This document shows positions 44,090-55,004 of a stretch of DNA of 64,000 nucleotides, in pieces. This DNA comes from Ascarosepion bandense (taxonomy: Eukaryota > Mollusca > Cephalopoda > Sepiida > Sepiidae): contig JBBBDQ010001942.1 of NCBI GenBank assembly GCA_037127315.1, positions 1,157,001 to 1,221,000 of the forward strand, given 5' to 3'. A program made the position numbers and the translations under genes. The notes below the pieces were generated by a model, which made no database searches, was not told where the DNA came from, and saw only the letters and a list, made by a program, of their open reading frames with translations. Each line of letters starts with the position of its first letter. Within the stretch, counting starts at the first letter, position 1.

Positions 44090-45600
44090 TCGGCAGCCTT
44101 TTGGGGAGAGCAGGGTTAAAAAGCTATACATTGTCTCAGAGAAAAACAATGCTACCAAATGTATTATAATAAATTGTCTTGACTTCACACCACTCTGTTC
44201 AGAAGGTTGCCTTAGTCTCAACAGAAAACAAAGTTAATATTATATTATTTAAACAATGTTCCTTATTTTACTGCAAGGCTAACAGGATAACAATACAATC
44301 AACAAAAAATGCAAATTCCTTACTACAAACGAAATACAGATAAAAATTCAAATTATTTAATGAGACACTTCTTTCTTTTTTCTTTCTACTTAGTTCTCTT
44401 TCTTTCTCTGAACATGGCCAATTACTTATCCCCTATTTGCCATACTGTTGTTGTCTAGAACAGTTACTGGCAACCTTTTAGAGAGAGCTGGTCAGACAGC
44501 CAAGCAGTGTTTTGGAGAAGGGCCATGGTACCAAATATATTATAATATATTGTCTAGACTTCAGACCTCCAGAAAGTTGCCTTAATCTACAGAAATATAA
44601 AAAAAAATTAAGTTAATGTTATATTATCTAAATAAGGTTCCTTATTTTACTGCAGGAATAGCAAGATAACAATTAACACACAAAAAAAAATTCTTTACTA
44701 CAGATGAAATACGGTTAGAAATGGTAAATTATCTAACAAGACGCAATATTTCTTCTCATTGCTCCACATCAGATGAAATATTTGTTAATGGCAGGATCAA
44801 AACATCAATCAGGTGCCCATCATCTAACCTTGTTCTTAAACAGCTTTTAATAAATATGATTTTAGCAAAAAATTGCTCACAACCATATGAATACAATAAG
44901 TAAAGAACAAGTAGGAAAAAAGTGCCTTTAATCTAACATTTCACTTTTAACAAGCTTCTTCAGAGATTTATAAAAGACAAATGATTTAAAAATCCAACAG
45001 TATATTGATTGAGGTATAGTTTCATTGGTCAGATACGTATCACATGTGATAAAGCAATGGATGAATATTAAATGTAGAAGAAAAAAAAGATATATACTGC
45101 ACAACAATTTTTATGTCACGGTTAGAGCAAAAATTTCATTGCAAATATTAATTGTAAAAGATTTGTGCAAGTTAAACGCCAAGCGGATCAAACTGCTAAT
45201 TTTCAGAATAACCAGTACTGATTGGTTAGTTTTCTCAAAACACCTACCCAAAGCGTTTAGCTTGAAAATTGCACCAAATTCCAGTGATCCTATCATGTAA
45301 CTAATTTGGATACTTAAGCAAATCCTACAAGTGGTCAGAACCAGTTCACAATGAGGAATTATACCATTCATGCCATTCATTATGTAATGGACAGAAGCGA
45401 AAAATGTCCACTTCATTCACCATGCGGAGTGAAACGAAGTCCTCAGTGAGAATTCCCAACCTGGAAGGAACAGGCACTTTGAACCTTTTCATCCTACCAC
45501 TTATTGTACTACCCTTTTTTATCTCACTTGAAACTCGACAGGAAATTTTAAAGGTTAATGAATACTTAACATATTATCAAATTTCTATCTCAGTGAACAA
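44090..45600 (-). pseudogene. hAT-like transposon remnant
   Basis: 44091 on the plus strand reads aagggatcggcagccttttg, close to the hAT end cagggtcggcaacctttt; a second version (cagttactggcaacctttta) is at ~44461. Minus-strand translation near 44880-44760 gives CEQFFAKIIFIKS, LRTRLDDGHLIDVL, resembling the hAT C-terminal dimerisation segment (YLCEQ-FS-MK...RSRLTDEHL). The rest to 45600 is too decayed to read. The terminal region is duplicated (44090-44345 and 44457-44715). Confidence 0.5.
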
Positions 45601-45605
45601 ATCTT

Positions 45606-45926
45606 ATGAATAATCAGTCAGTTAAGTGCCATACGTGATACACGTTTGAGCTATCATGTCTCAAAAGAGACATGACTGACTGGGCAGTAGATTATCCCGC
45701 AGTAAGTTGCCATTGTTTTCTGCGGTAGACTGGTTGCCGACCAAGACTATAGAACCCAATCTGTCCTGTTATTTAACCCATAACTGGAAGGAAGAGACGG
45801 ATTAATACCTTTCCCAAGGGTATTTGCGCATAAGTGAATGCAATGAATTTGGCTGGAATTCGAACTTGGCTCCCCGATTTCTCGTTCCGAGCTGATATCC
45901 AATGCACCACAATGCACATGAATAAT
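45606..45926 (-). mobile_element. SINE-A, complete, 9-bp target duplication
   Basis: atgaataat at 45606-45614 and 45918-45926. Head near 45917 (complement tgtgcattgtggtgcattgg), B-box-like gttcgaattcc, tail hairpin catgtctc / gagacatg at ~45655-45675. Confidence 0.9.
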
Positions 45927-46057
45927 ACGCAGCAAAAACTTGCATAAAAAAAATCTTCCATAAAAAAACAGACAAGAAAAACAAACAAGAAACCTTTCAA
46001 TGAACACAAAAATTTAAATTCATTTAATAACTTTGCATACACTTTTTTCTATATTTC

Positions 46058-46563
46058 TGTTTTTTTTTTTTAATCATTTCACCCCAAGCAAGGCATTCCA
46101 CTGCCACTATTGCACATAGATTTATATAGGGGAAAGTAAAGAGAAAGAGTGGTTAGATATAGGAAATGTCAGAAGGAGGGTGATAGATGGGTAAGGATAT
46201 GGAGGGTGAGGGTTGGGTAGATGGGAAGTGTTTGAAAGAATGGATGCGAGTTAGTGTGTTAGGAGATGTCTATTGACTTTATATTTAAACTCCTGGAGAT
46301 TGTAGCTGTCGAGGAAGCAATCATGTGGAAGGGAATTCCACAGTTGGGAAGTGGGAGAAAAGAAACTGTTGGAGTAGAAGTTGCGGTTGCATTTTATCAG
46401 TTTCACTGTAAAAGGGTGGGACCTAGTTGCTAATCTAGTATCTCATGCAAATTCGTACCTAGGGGGTACCAGTGATCTAAGTTCATCGGAGCAGAAGCCG
46501 TGAAAGTATTTATAGAAGAGAAATAGGGAAGCCACGTCACGCCGGTGAGAGAGAGACTGCAGC
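46058..46563 (-). pseudogene. LINE-2 3' part
   Basis: Poly(T), aatcatttcaccccaagcaag, then the reverse of the C-terminus (aactcctggagattgtagc, ggaattccacagttggg, gttcatcggagcagaag). Ends abruptly at ~46563. 46564-46930 holds nothing recognised. Confidence 0.8.
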
Positions 46564-46933
46564 TGGTTTTAAACAAATCATTTATGAACATTTAACCCAA
46601 CAAACAATTATTTAAGTTGAACTGTATTACTTAAATTCATTTTCTACTTATTCTTTCAAAATTCACTTGGACTCAAATCTTCTAATTGCAATAAATACAT
46701 AATCCTTTCAAAAACATTATTTATAGATATTTGTATTTTTTGTAAATAGATCTTTTTTTATTGTTAAACAGTGTCATTGCATTATTGAATACTGACCTTG
46801 TGCCATGAACAAAATTTAAATGTTTGCAAAGTTTTTGCATGTAACCTCAAATAAATTCCTTCTGATGTTTAAATATTGTTTATTGACCCCAAACTCTGTA
46901 ACAGATACCCTCAGTTTTGCATTATATTTAATA

Positions 46934-47605
46934 CTAGCTGTATAGCCTGGTGTTGCTCAGGTGTAATGAAAGCTTTAAACCTAATCCATTGTCCTGGAGC
47001 TCAGACTCTTTGGACGTTGGCACGAATGACTAAAAAGCAATAGTTGTTTCCAGTTAAAGCAAAACCGTAGACTGAAAGAAAAATGAATGGATATAAGTGA
47101 AAAATTTTGATTTCCTGGTATCGATATCAAATAAGTTTTTTTGTCGTAAACTGAATTTTGAAGGCTAAATAAGTCCTATAAGTAAATGGTATCATGGCTG
47201 AGATGACAATAATACCTACTAAGAGCCAAACTCGAAGCAAAAACTAAAATAAAAGGGCTGAAAAAAATACAGATATACAGGCAGATAAACAGACAGACAC
47301 ACACACCAACATCTTGCATTTTATATATATATATATATTGTCGATTTTCTGCACTATTGTAAGAACTGCAACCTTGAAACTTCTGAATATCATTTCTTAT
47401 GTCTTTGTCTATGAGTGTATCAAATTTGATTAAAATTGGACCACTCCTTCTATAACCTGATTTTTTCGATTATTGATTTTCGATAGTTATTGGGGGTACC
47501 TCGACACAAATCCTAGCTAAGAACACTCGCAGATGCTTATAGTACAACTGTGTAAATTTTTAAGAAAATCGGTTCAATCATTTTGAAGTCTATAGGTAAC
47601 GGACG

Positions 47606-47641
<36 letters not shown>

Positions 47642-47667
47642 AAGTTCCATTTATAAATAAGTTTAGA
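46934..47667 (-). mobile_element. Short Helitron, complete, long subfamily
   Basis: Minus strand: TCTAAACTTATTTATAAATGG at 47667, (GT)n, shared 5' half, (TA)n ~47323-47338, long 3' module, hairpin cctgagcaacaccagg and CTAG at 46937-46934; A/T flanks. Confidence 0.85.
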
Positions 47668-49128
47668 TGTAACCCTATTTTCAGATGCCTGGTATTAATT
47701 TTAGGTGGCTTTCAAGATAAGAAGAGATTTCTCTAAAAGTTGGAGATTACAATTATTTTTGTCAGGAAAATTAGCCGAACTGATAAAAAAGTAGAAAATA
47801 CAGATTTGGATTCAATGAGTGCAGAATTGCTTTTGTTGGGAGAAGTGAGTGAATTTATCAAAGCTAGTTACTTCAGCACGGTCAAAATATTGCCAAATGA
47901 ATTTTGACAATATGTGACCCTAGGTCAAAATACGGCCTTGAGGATTTATTGTTTACTGATTACCAGGACAGCTGATAGGAACAGGCAGACAATAAAAGAG
48001 AGTAAGTTTTCTCCTCTTCCATTGGAAATTAAAATGGTTAAATGATATCACTGAAATGTCAAGATGCTAAGATGTATATAAGGAGGGGGATATAGCAATC
48101 CAGTCCCTAACTTCAACACCCCAGTTTTTCATCTTTTTAATAAAACTGGAATGGAAAACAAAATTCACTGAGCCAGGACCAGTGATGAATTGAAGCAGAC
48201 AAACTAAAATAGTCTGCCATGAGAGATGGAGAGATGGTCAGTCCAAATTCAACTAGCTGGAAGTTGAATAAATAATCATTCCGTGGAGATAATAGAACAC
48301 GAATATGATCATGCCACTGAAATACCAGCCAACTGATATTTTTTAATCACTTAACTTTGACTTGCTTGTAATCTTGTATTTATTTGATATATATAAATAT
48401 ATATAAATCTACACCATGTTGCTGCAGTCTTAAATCTGGTTTACATTATATACCAATCTCTCAAGTCTCTGGGCCAACCTTATCAAGTGACAACAAGTAA
48501 TCCTGCTTCGGCTAATCTGAGATCAACAACACAATGTGAACAAAATCAACTGAAGCTCAGATAGAGGTTGTGTTATAAATGGACATTTTTTTATTTTCTG
48601 CCTGGCAGAACATATTTCTGTGGAAGTCAGCAGTGGATTTGGAATGAAACTTGCATTTTTTTTTAATTGTTGCATTAATTCCAACTGTCAATTGCTTGCT
48701 CTACAAATGAGACAATTAGTGTCCAGGTATTAAGTTAGGGTACCAGAGTTTGCTGAGTCATGGTTTAGTGTGTTTACACGACATTTCAGGGTGAATTTAT
48801 ACTAAGCAGCTTCATTCTGCATTGTTTTACTTTGTTTTGCTTTGATAGTCCCAATACTTCTTTATAAGTCTTTGTTCGTATTCGAATACCAGTTCCTTTA
48901 TTCTTTTGAATCTAAAACTTGTTTCAGAGCAATTCAGGTATTACTTATCAATCAACTTTAGTACATTAGAAGAGAAATTAATTTACTTCACAATTTTTAT
49001 CTGAGGTTCATTACTTTGTAACCTTCCAAAATTGGTTTTTCCAGAATATGAGATTCTACTTATCAATCAACCCTCACATATTTGCTTAGACAGAAACTAG
49101 ATCTGATATTTACCAACAGATATTGTAG
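47668..49128. other. No gene recognised
   Basis: About 1.4 kb without recognised repeats or sustained coding frames, the longest quiet stretch in the right half. Possibly single-copy host DNA. Confidence 0.4.
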
Positions 49129-49880
49129 CTTTTTTTTTTGTAATCATTTCATCCCAAGCAAGGCATTACACTGCCACTATAGTGCAGGGGGTTACATAGG
49201 GGAAGGTGCTGAGGGATTGATTGGATATAGGAAATGTCAGAAGGAGGGTGATAGACAAGTAAGGAGTTACATAGGAAGAGTGTTTGAGAGAATGGGTGCG
49301 AGTTAGTGTGTTATGAGGTGTCTGTTGACCTTACATTTAAACTCCTGGAGGTTGTAGCTGACGGGGAAGCAAGTATACGGAAGGGAATTCCACAGGCTGG
49401 AAGTGAGAGAAAAGAAGCTGTTGGAGCAGAAATTGCAGTTACATTTTATTGATTTCACTGTAAAAAGGTAGGACCTAGTTGCTAATCTAGTATCTCGTGC
49501 AAATGCATACCTAGGGGGCACCAGTGATCTAACTTAATCGGAGCAGAAGCCGTGAAAGTATTTATAGAAGAGGCACAGGGAAGCTACGTCGCACCAGTGA
49601 GAGAGAGACTGCAGGCGGGCAGCCAAGTTGGTATCGATCACATTACAGATTCTCTGTTGTATTTTGTCAAGAACCCCGAGGAGAATAGCAGGGGCACCCG
49701 ACCAGATGTGGCAGCAGTATTCAATACACGGACGAATGGTAGCGGATTTCATAGCAGCGAATTTAGCAATGGATTCAATGTAGTCTTTCCACTTGAGGTC
49801 CGCTGAGAGTGTCAGGCCAAGCAGGCATAGCGTTTTACTATCTGGGAGGCAAGCCTGTTCCATGCTAATGGGAGGTAGGT
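49129..49880 (-). pseudogene. LINE-2 C-terminal half
   Basis: 3' end at 49129 (poly(T), atcatttcatcccaagcaag). Minus translation: MEQACLPDSKTLCLLGLTLS, LKWKDYIESIAKFAAMKSA, RPCIEYCCHIWSGAPAI, LDKIQQRICNVI, LAARLQSLSHW. One ~60-base deletion after KFAAMKSA removes the RARKFF segment found in other copies. Confidence 0.85.
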
Positions 49881-49889
49881 GCGGTGGGG

Positions 49890-50595
49890 AAAAACAGAAA
49901 GAAAGGACTACAAATAAATTAGAAGAAAACTGAATGCATTGTCATCAGTAAAAAGAGGAGCCCAAAATGCCAACTACAGGTCGGGGATACTAAAATTAAC
50001 AGATACAGAAATTTAAATACCTGGGAAGTGTTCTAACAGAAGCCGTAAAAGTGCGACACTGAGATCCAAAGGCAAATTGGCGTGCTGAAGGATGCATATC
50101 AGAAGCTGAATAGAGTATTGAGAGACAGGAAAATGTTGCTGGAAACAAAGAAGAGAGTACTGGACTGTTATGTGATGTTTGTTCTTCAATATGGCAGTGA
50201 ATGTTGGACAATTTCCTCAAAGATGAAAGAGAGATTTGAAGCAACTGAAATGTGATTCTACAGAAGGATGCTGAGGATCCCATGGACCAAACATGTGAGC
50301 AATGATGAGGTTTTGGAGAGGATGGAAACAAAAATGAAAAGGAAACTAATACTTAACATTAGCTGAAGTTTCTGGGACATGAGAAAGGAGGGCCTAGAGA
50401 ATCTGATACCCACAGATTAGATAGAGGGAAAGCGAGACATGGGGAAAGCAACTCGCAACATATTTGATGGGCTTAAATGGATGGCAGGGCAGGGTTTGCA
50501 AGGAGAAAATGTGTTAAGAGCCACTAGGAATAGGAAGATGTGGAAGGCTATGATCGCAGAGCTTCTGAAGAGACATGGCACATAGAAAAAGAAAA
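49890..50595 (+). pseudogene. LINE-1 RT C-terminal half, plus strand
   Basis: Frames give KLEENxMHCHQ-like, PKCQLQVGDTKI-like, RYRNLNTWEVF-like, a QKLNRVLRDRKML stretch (50102-50140), KKRVLDCYVMFVLQYGSEC, WFYRRML-like, NLRDEVLERMETKMK and the final RNRKMWKAMIAELLKRHGT, stop, then aaaagaaaag. Five or more frame breaks. Confidence 0.8.
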
Positions 50596-50614
50596 GATTT
50601 AGCTAAATACCGAG

Positions 50615-50956
50615 ATACGAGTTATGTTGCAGTGGTTATTGACTTGGAACGAGAAATAGGAGAGCTGAGTTCAAATTCTAGTTGAATTTGTTACTTTCAC
50701 TTGAGCGTAAATACCCTTAGGGAAGATACTAATCCACCTTTTAGGGAAGATACTAATCCACCTTTTAGGGAAGATACTAATCCACCTTTTCTCTTTCCAG
50801 TAGCAAGACAGATTGGGTTTACAGCTTTGGTTGTCAACCAGTCTATCACAGAAAGTAATGGTAACCTACTTCAGGGAAAATCTTCAGCCCAGACAGTCAT
50901 GTCTCTTTCAAGACATGATCACCCAAGTGTGTATTATATATGGCACTTAACTGATT
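50615..50956 (+). mobile_element. SINE-A with internal 24-bp triplication
   Basis: Standard head, centre and tail, but ttagggaagatactaatcca(cctt) is repeated three times (about 50717-50789). No target duplication found. Confidence 0.85.
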
Positions 50957-51176
50957 GTGCTGAAATGTTCTTGGTTTCACCAAAAAACAATTTTTTAAAA
51001 CTTTGAAATTGGATCAGTTTTTGAAAAGTGTTGGGTTGGGCTCTGATAATTTTTAGCACTGCCTTTTGTTGAAAATGTCAGAAAATATATTGAAAGCAAA
51101 ACAGTTAAATATAGATTTGTGGGCTACTCCCATTTAGTTTTGCCAGGTTTGCCAAAGCACAATTATGCAGTGCTGT

Positions 51177-52373
51177 CTAACCTGAAAACACTAACCATGG
51201 GTATATAGTACCCGGCGCAAATGACGCCATTTTAATCACAATTTAATTACAATTTTCAGTACCTGATTTTCTTAAACCTAAATAATATATTTTTCAGTTC
51301 CTATTAATGTTAACTCAAAATACAAAATTTGAAGTGCCTGCAATTGCGAAGGTGGGGGCTAGGCCCTGGGAAGCCGCAAGGCTCCTTGGATCCGCAGATC
51401 TATTATAATGAAAAAAGTTAATGAAAAATTAACAAAATAATTATGATTAACTGGAAAATTATTATCGTACTTGTATGTTGAAATAGACATCTATCAACCC
51501 ATCTCGCTCTCTGTCTCTGTCTCTCTCTCTCTCTTTATACATATATATATATATATATAATCTTTAATAGAATCCTTCTGGCCCCATAGAGGCTGCAAAT
51601 CATTTGTAATTAAAAAAAAATAAACTTGAGAGAGATATAGATTAAAGATATTTTTCAACATACATAAAAAGTAGTTAAAAGTTATGAAACCGTTCGTAAT
51701 GTATAGCTTCAAAACGCCAATTTCATGATTTCTCCCGTTTTTCCATGATCACAGAAAATCTGCGTTCCGAGAGTTTGTTATTTTGTTTAAAGTACCATTT
51801 ATTGTGAGTTCAGTACGTTCAGGGACGCAAGTTGTATTTTGCAGGTAGAGGGGCAGCAAGGTGCATTCTGGGGGTAAGGGGGGGTGATGTTACTAAGCAC
51901 GGCACTGAGTGCCTGCATGTAAAATATTTAAAATACAGATTTATATTTAATATTTTTAGTGGTGTAACTTTAATTGATGGTTAGTGTTCCAGGGTTAATA
52001 TAAGATTCTAATTGGACATAAATCGGGGGATCAGTTTTCTATTGTTATTAAGTAATAAACTGATCCCCACTTTGAATCACTATATAATATATGATATGAC
52101 CTTGGTAAACTAGCATTAACCTGAGAACACTAATCATGGGTATATATTACCCAATGCAAATGACGCCATTTTAATTACAATTTAATTAAATTTTCAGTAT
52201 CTGATATTTTTACCTAAATAATGTTTTTCAGTTCCTATTAATGTTAACTCAAAGTACAAATTTTGAAGTGCCTGTATGTAAAATATTTCAAATAAAGATT
52301 TATATTTAATATTTTTTGATATTTTCAAATCAGGTATGATATACTCATGGTTAGTAGTGGTGTAACTTTAATT
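51177..52373. repeat. Direct-repeat pair (~190-250 bp), one copy split
   Basis: Copy 1 (51177-51340 continuing at 51908-51985) and copy 2 (52118-52373) share acactaaccatgggtatata, aaatgacgccattttaat, ttcctattaatgttaactc, gaagtgcctg and ggtgtaactttaatt. Copy 1 is interrupted by the element at 51341-51907; a GGGGATC hairpin (52024-52070) lies between copies. Confidence 0.75.
51341..51907. mobile_element. hAT-like non-autonomous insertion with empty-site paralogue
   Basis: agtgcctg at 51333-51340 and 51908-51915 flanks ~567 bases that begin CAATTGCG and end CGGCACTG; the complement of the right end is CAGTGCCGTGCTTAG. The repeat copy at 52118-52373 has an uninterrupted agtgcctg. An 8-bp duplication and CA...TG ends fit hAT. 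Holds (TC)n and (TA)n at 51507-51560 and no transposase. Confidence 0.7.
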
Positions 52374-52600
52374 CAGTGTTTCCCAACCTTTTTTGGCCAT
52401 GCCCCACCTAATCACCTCTACAATCCTGATGTCCCCCCCTCCCATATGTTGATGTATTATACTTTTGTAAAAAGTGAACTCCGTTTTAAGGGATGCTTTA
52501 AACACCAATATTTTGACTTAAGCTTTTATTTTAAACTTAAAATTTAAACTTTATTTAAAGCTCAAACTGTCTTAAAACCTTAAGGTGACTTAAAGAAGGA
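52374..52600 (+). mobile_element. hAT terminal fragment
   Basis: cagtgtttcccaacctttttt is a very typical hAT end; the following gccccacctaatcacc C-rich stretch fits too. No opposite terminus is seen. Confidence 0.55.
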
Positions 52601-52766
52601 CAGATAATACCTGACCCTTGACATGAAGAGGTTGAGATTTATGATATAGGAATATATGGCATGCATACACACACACGTGCGGGCTACAATCAGTACACAT
52701 ATATAAAACATACTTATATAGATACATATACACACATTTGTTATATATATATCTAATCTAATCTAA

Positions 52767-53482
52767 TCTAAACTTATTTATAAATGGAACTTTGTCTGTG
52801 TGTGTGTGTGTTTCTGTGTGTGTGTGTCCAATACCTATAGACTCTGAAACGGCTGAACCGATTTTCTTGAAAATTTACACAGTTGTACTATAAGTGTCTG
52901 CGAGTGTTCTTAGCTAGGTTTTGTGTTGAGGTAACCCCGATAAATATCAAAAATCAATAATCGAAAAAATCGGGTTATAGAAGGAGTGGTCCAATTTTAA
53001 TCGAATTTGATGTACTCATAGAAAAAGACATAAGAAACAATATTCAGAAGTTTCAAGGTTACAGTTCTTACAATAGTGCAGAAAATTGATAATATATATA
53101 TATATAAAAGGCAAGATGTTTGTGTGTGTGTGTCTGTTTATCTACTTGTATGTCTGTATTTTTTTCAGCCCTTTTATTTTAGTTTTTGCTTCGGGTTTGG
53201 CTCTAAGTATGTATAATTGTAGTTCTTAGTCTCAGCCATGATACCATTTACTCAGAGGACTTATTTAGACTTCAAAATTCAGTTTACGACGAAAAAACTT
53301 ATTTGATATTGATACCAGGAAATCAAAATTTGACTTGCATCCATTCATTTTTCTTTCAGTCTATGGTTTTGCTTTAACTGGAAACAACTATTGCTTTTTA
53401 GTCTTTCGTGCCAACATCCAAAGAGTCTGAGCTCCAGGACCATGGATTAGTTTTAAAGCTTTCATTACACCCGAGCAATGCC
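52767..53482 (+). mobile_element. Short Helitron, long subfamily, 3' end lost
   Basis: Starts after a tctaa repeat; carries all modules up to acacccgagcaatgcc, then joins SINE-A tail sequence without its CTAG end. The break falls inside the terminal hairpin. Confidence 0.85.
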
Positions 53483-53756
53483 AAAAATGAATGGCAACCT
53501 ACTGTGAAATAATCTTCTGCCCAGTCATGTCTATTTCGAGATATGATCGCCCAAGATGATTAACTGACTGACTGACATGGGACTGGTGTTTTTTCCAGTT
53601 CTTCCTTTGATACTGTCTTCAACATGCTGCTGAAAAAGCTTAGATCACTCTTCTTTTATGTGTTGTGTTCCTTCAGAACCTAGGCGATTATAGCGTTCCA
53701 CATCTCCCTATTCCTAGTAGCTCGTGCTTTCTCCTGTTACTCTTCACAAAAGGAGG
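53483..53756. repeat. Copy of the SINE-A/LINE-1 junction from 16990-17270
   Basis: atggcaacctactgtg, actgactgacatgggactgg, ttcttcctttgatactgtc, aacatgctgctgaaaaagc and catctccctattcctagtagc follow in the same order and spacing as at 16990-17270, including the 3' target duplication. Confidence 0.85.
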
Positions 53757-53789
53757 TTGAAACCAAGGTTGCTTAATTGGCTGAATTTC

Positions 53790-53792
<3 letters not shown>

Positions 53793-53856
<64 letters not shown>
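53793..53856. repeat. (TA)n microsatellite
   Basis: About 64 bases of pure at-dinucleotides. Confidence 0.97.
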
Positions 53857-53859
<3 letters not shown>

Positions 53860-54257
53860 ATAAGGCACTGCTAAAGAGTAAACATGTGGCAAGAACTTTC
53901 ATAAGTTGTTGTAAAATTTAATAACTGGTAGTAAAGAAAATAAACTGAGCTGACACTGCCACCCTATTGATTGTCTCTTTCTCCATGAGTGTGAGGGAAA
54001 TATATACATATATATACAAATAAATACACAACGGTCTATATTATAATAGAGAAGATATCAATATTATATATCAAAAAATATTATTAAATTATGCAGTGGT
54101 CAGTTTTCAATCAGCACTTGATGATTGTGTAGTGCATAAAACTTGATATCATGCTACGATGGAAAAATGAAAATGTATATTTATTAATATAATTTATAAC
54201 TCTGTACCATCTTGAGTACTATTTTATGAACACCAATATTCTGTTGATATATACTTT

Positions 54258-54712
54258 CACGGCTTCTGCTCCGATGAACTTAGATCACTGGTGCCCCCTA
54301 AATACGAATTTGCACGAGATACTAGATTAGCAACTAGATCCCACCCTTTTACAGTGAAATCGATAAAATGCAGCCGTAACTTCTACTCCAACAGTTTCTT
54401 TCCTCGCACTTCCCGACTGTGGAATTCTCTTCCAAACGATTGCTTCCCCGACGGCTACAATCTCCAGGAGTTTAAATGTAAGGTCAATAGACACCTCCTA
54501 ACATACTAATCTGCTCCCATTCTATCAAACACTCTTCCCATCTGCCCGACACTCATCCTCGCTATCCTTACTCATCTATCACCTTTCTCCTGACATTCCC
54601 TATGTCTATCCACTCCTTCTCTTTACCTTCCCCTATGTAGCCCCATGCGCAATAGTGGCAGTGGAATGCCTTGCTTGGGGTGAGATGATTAAAAAAAAAA
54701 AAAAAAAAAATA
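54258..54712 (+). pseudogene. LINE-2 C-terminus and 3' end
   Basis: Frame from ~54262: FTASAPMNL-like, then ATRLATRSHPFTVKS, SNSFFPRTSRLWNSLPN, NLQEFKCKVNRHL and stop. The 3' UTR ends gccttgcttggggtgagatg and a ~20-base A-run. The protein tail is open for 70 codons, so this is a fairly young copy. Confidence 0.85.
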
Positions 54713-54822
54713 TATACATATGCATAACTCTTCAGCAATGAATTGAGTTCTTTTGGTGACTGGTAGTGTGTATACGCCACTTATATATAGCATGTTAAAA
54801 TTTCCCTTCTCTAATTTCATAT

Positions 54823-54961
54823 GCCTATGGCTTAGGGATTAATGACTCCGACTGACACCAAATCGGTCGAGTTTCAATCCCAGCCAGAGGCAAGTGGAAA
54901 TCTAGCCAAACTGATGAGCTGTGATACAGCGAAACAGGCGTGTATGTGGATGATGAATATA
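54823..54961 (+). mobile_element. SINE-C: tRNA-like head plus hammerhead-like tail
   Basis: 54823-54891 is tRNA-like in size: GCCTATG and CAGAGGC ends pair at six of seven positions, with an A-box-like ggcttagggatta and B-box-like gtcgagtttcaatcc. It runs into the hammerhead motif (54906-54949) and then gatgatgaat and a (TA)n run. The layout (tRNA head, then hammerhead) parallels the schistosome Sm-alpha SINE. Only one copy seen. Confidence 0.6.
54906..54949 (+). ncRNA. Hammerhead ribozyme motif in SINE-C
   Basis: Core CTGATGA (54911-54917), stem II GCTG / CAGC (54918-54921, 54927-54930) with loop TGATA, core GAA (54931-54933), short stem III ACA / TGT (54934-54936, 54941-54943) with loop GGCG, cleavage triplet GTA (cut after 54944), stem I CCAAA / TGTGG (54906-54910, 54945-54949) with one A-G mismatch. 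All core bases are canonical. Stem I is weak, so activity is uncertain. Confidence 0.55.
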
Positions 54962-55004
54962 TATATATATATAGACACGTGTGTGTGTGGGATTTGTGGC
55001 TAGC

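Noticed and set aside
45025..45300. 91-codon plus-strand frame
   Set aside because: Opposite to the decayed hAT frame and without any recognisable features.
50701..51006. Frame with REDTNPPF repeated three times
   Set aside because: It is a 24-bp triplication inside a SINE-A.
54823..54891. Functional tRNA gene
   Set aside because: The T-stem does not pair and it is followed by SINE-type sequence.
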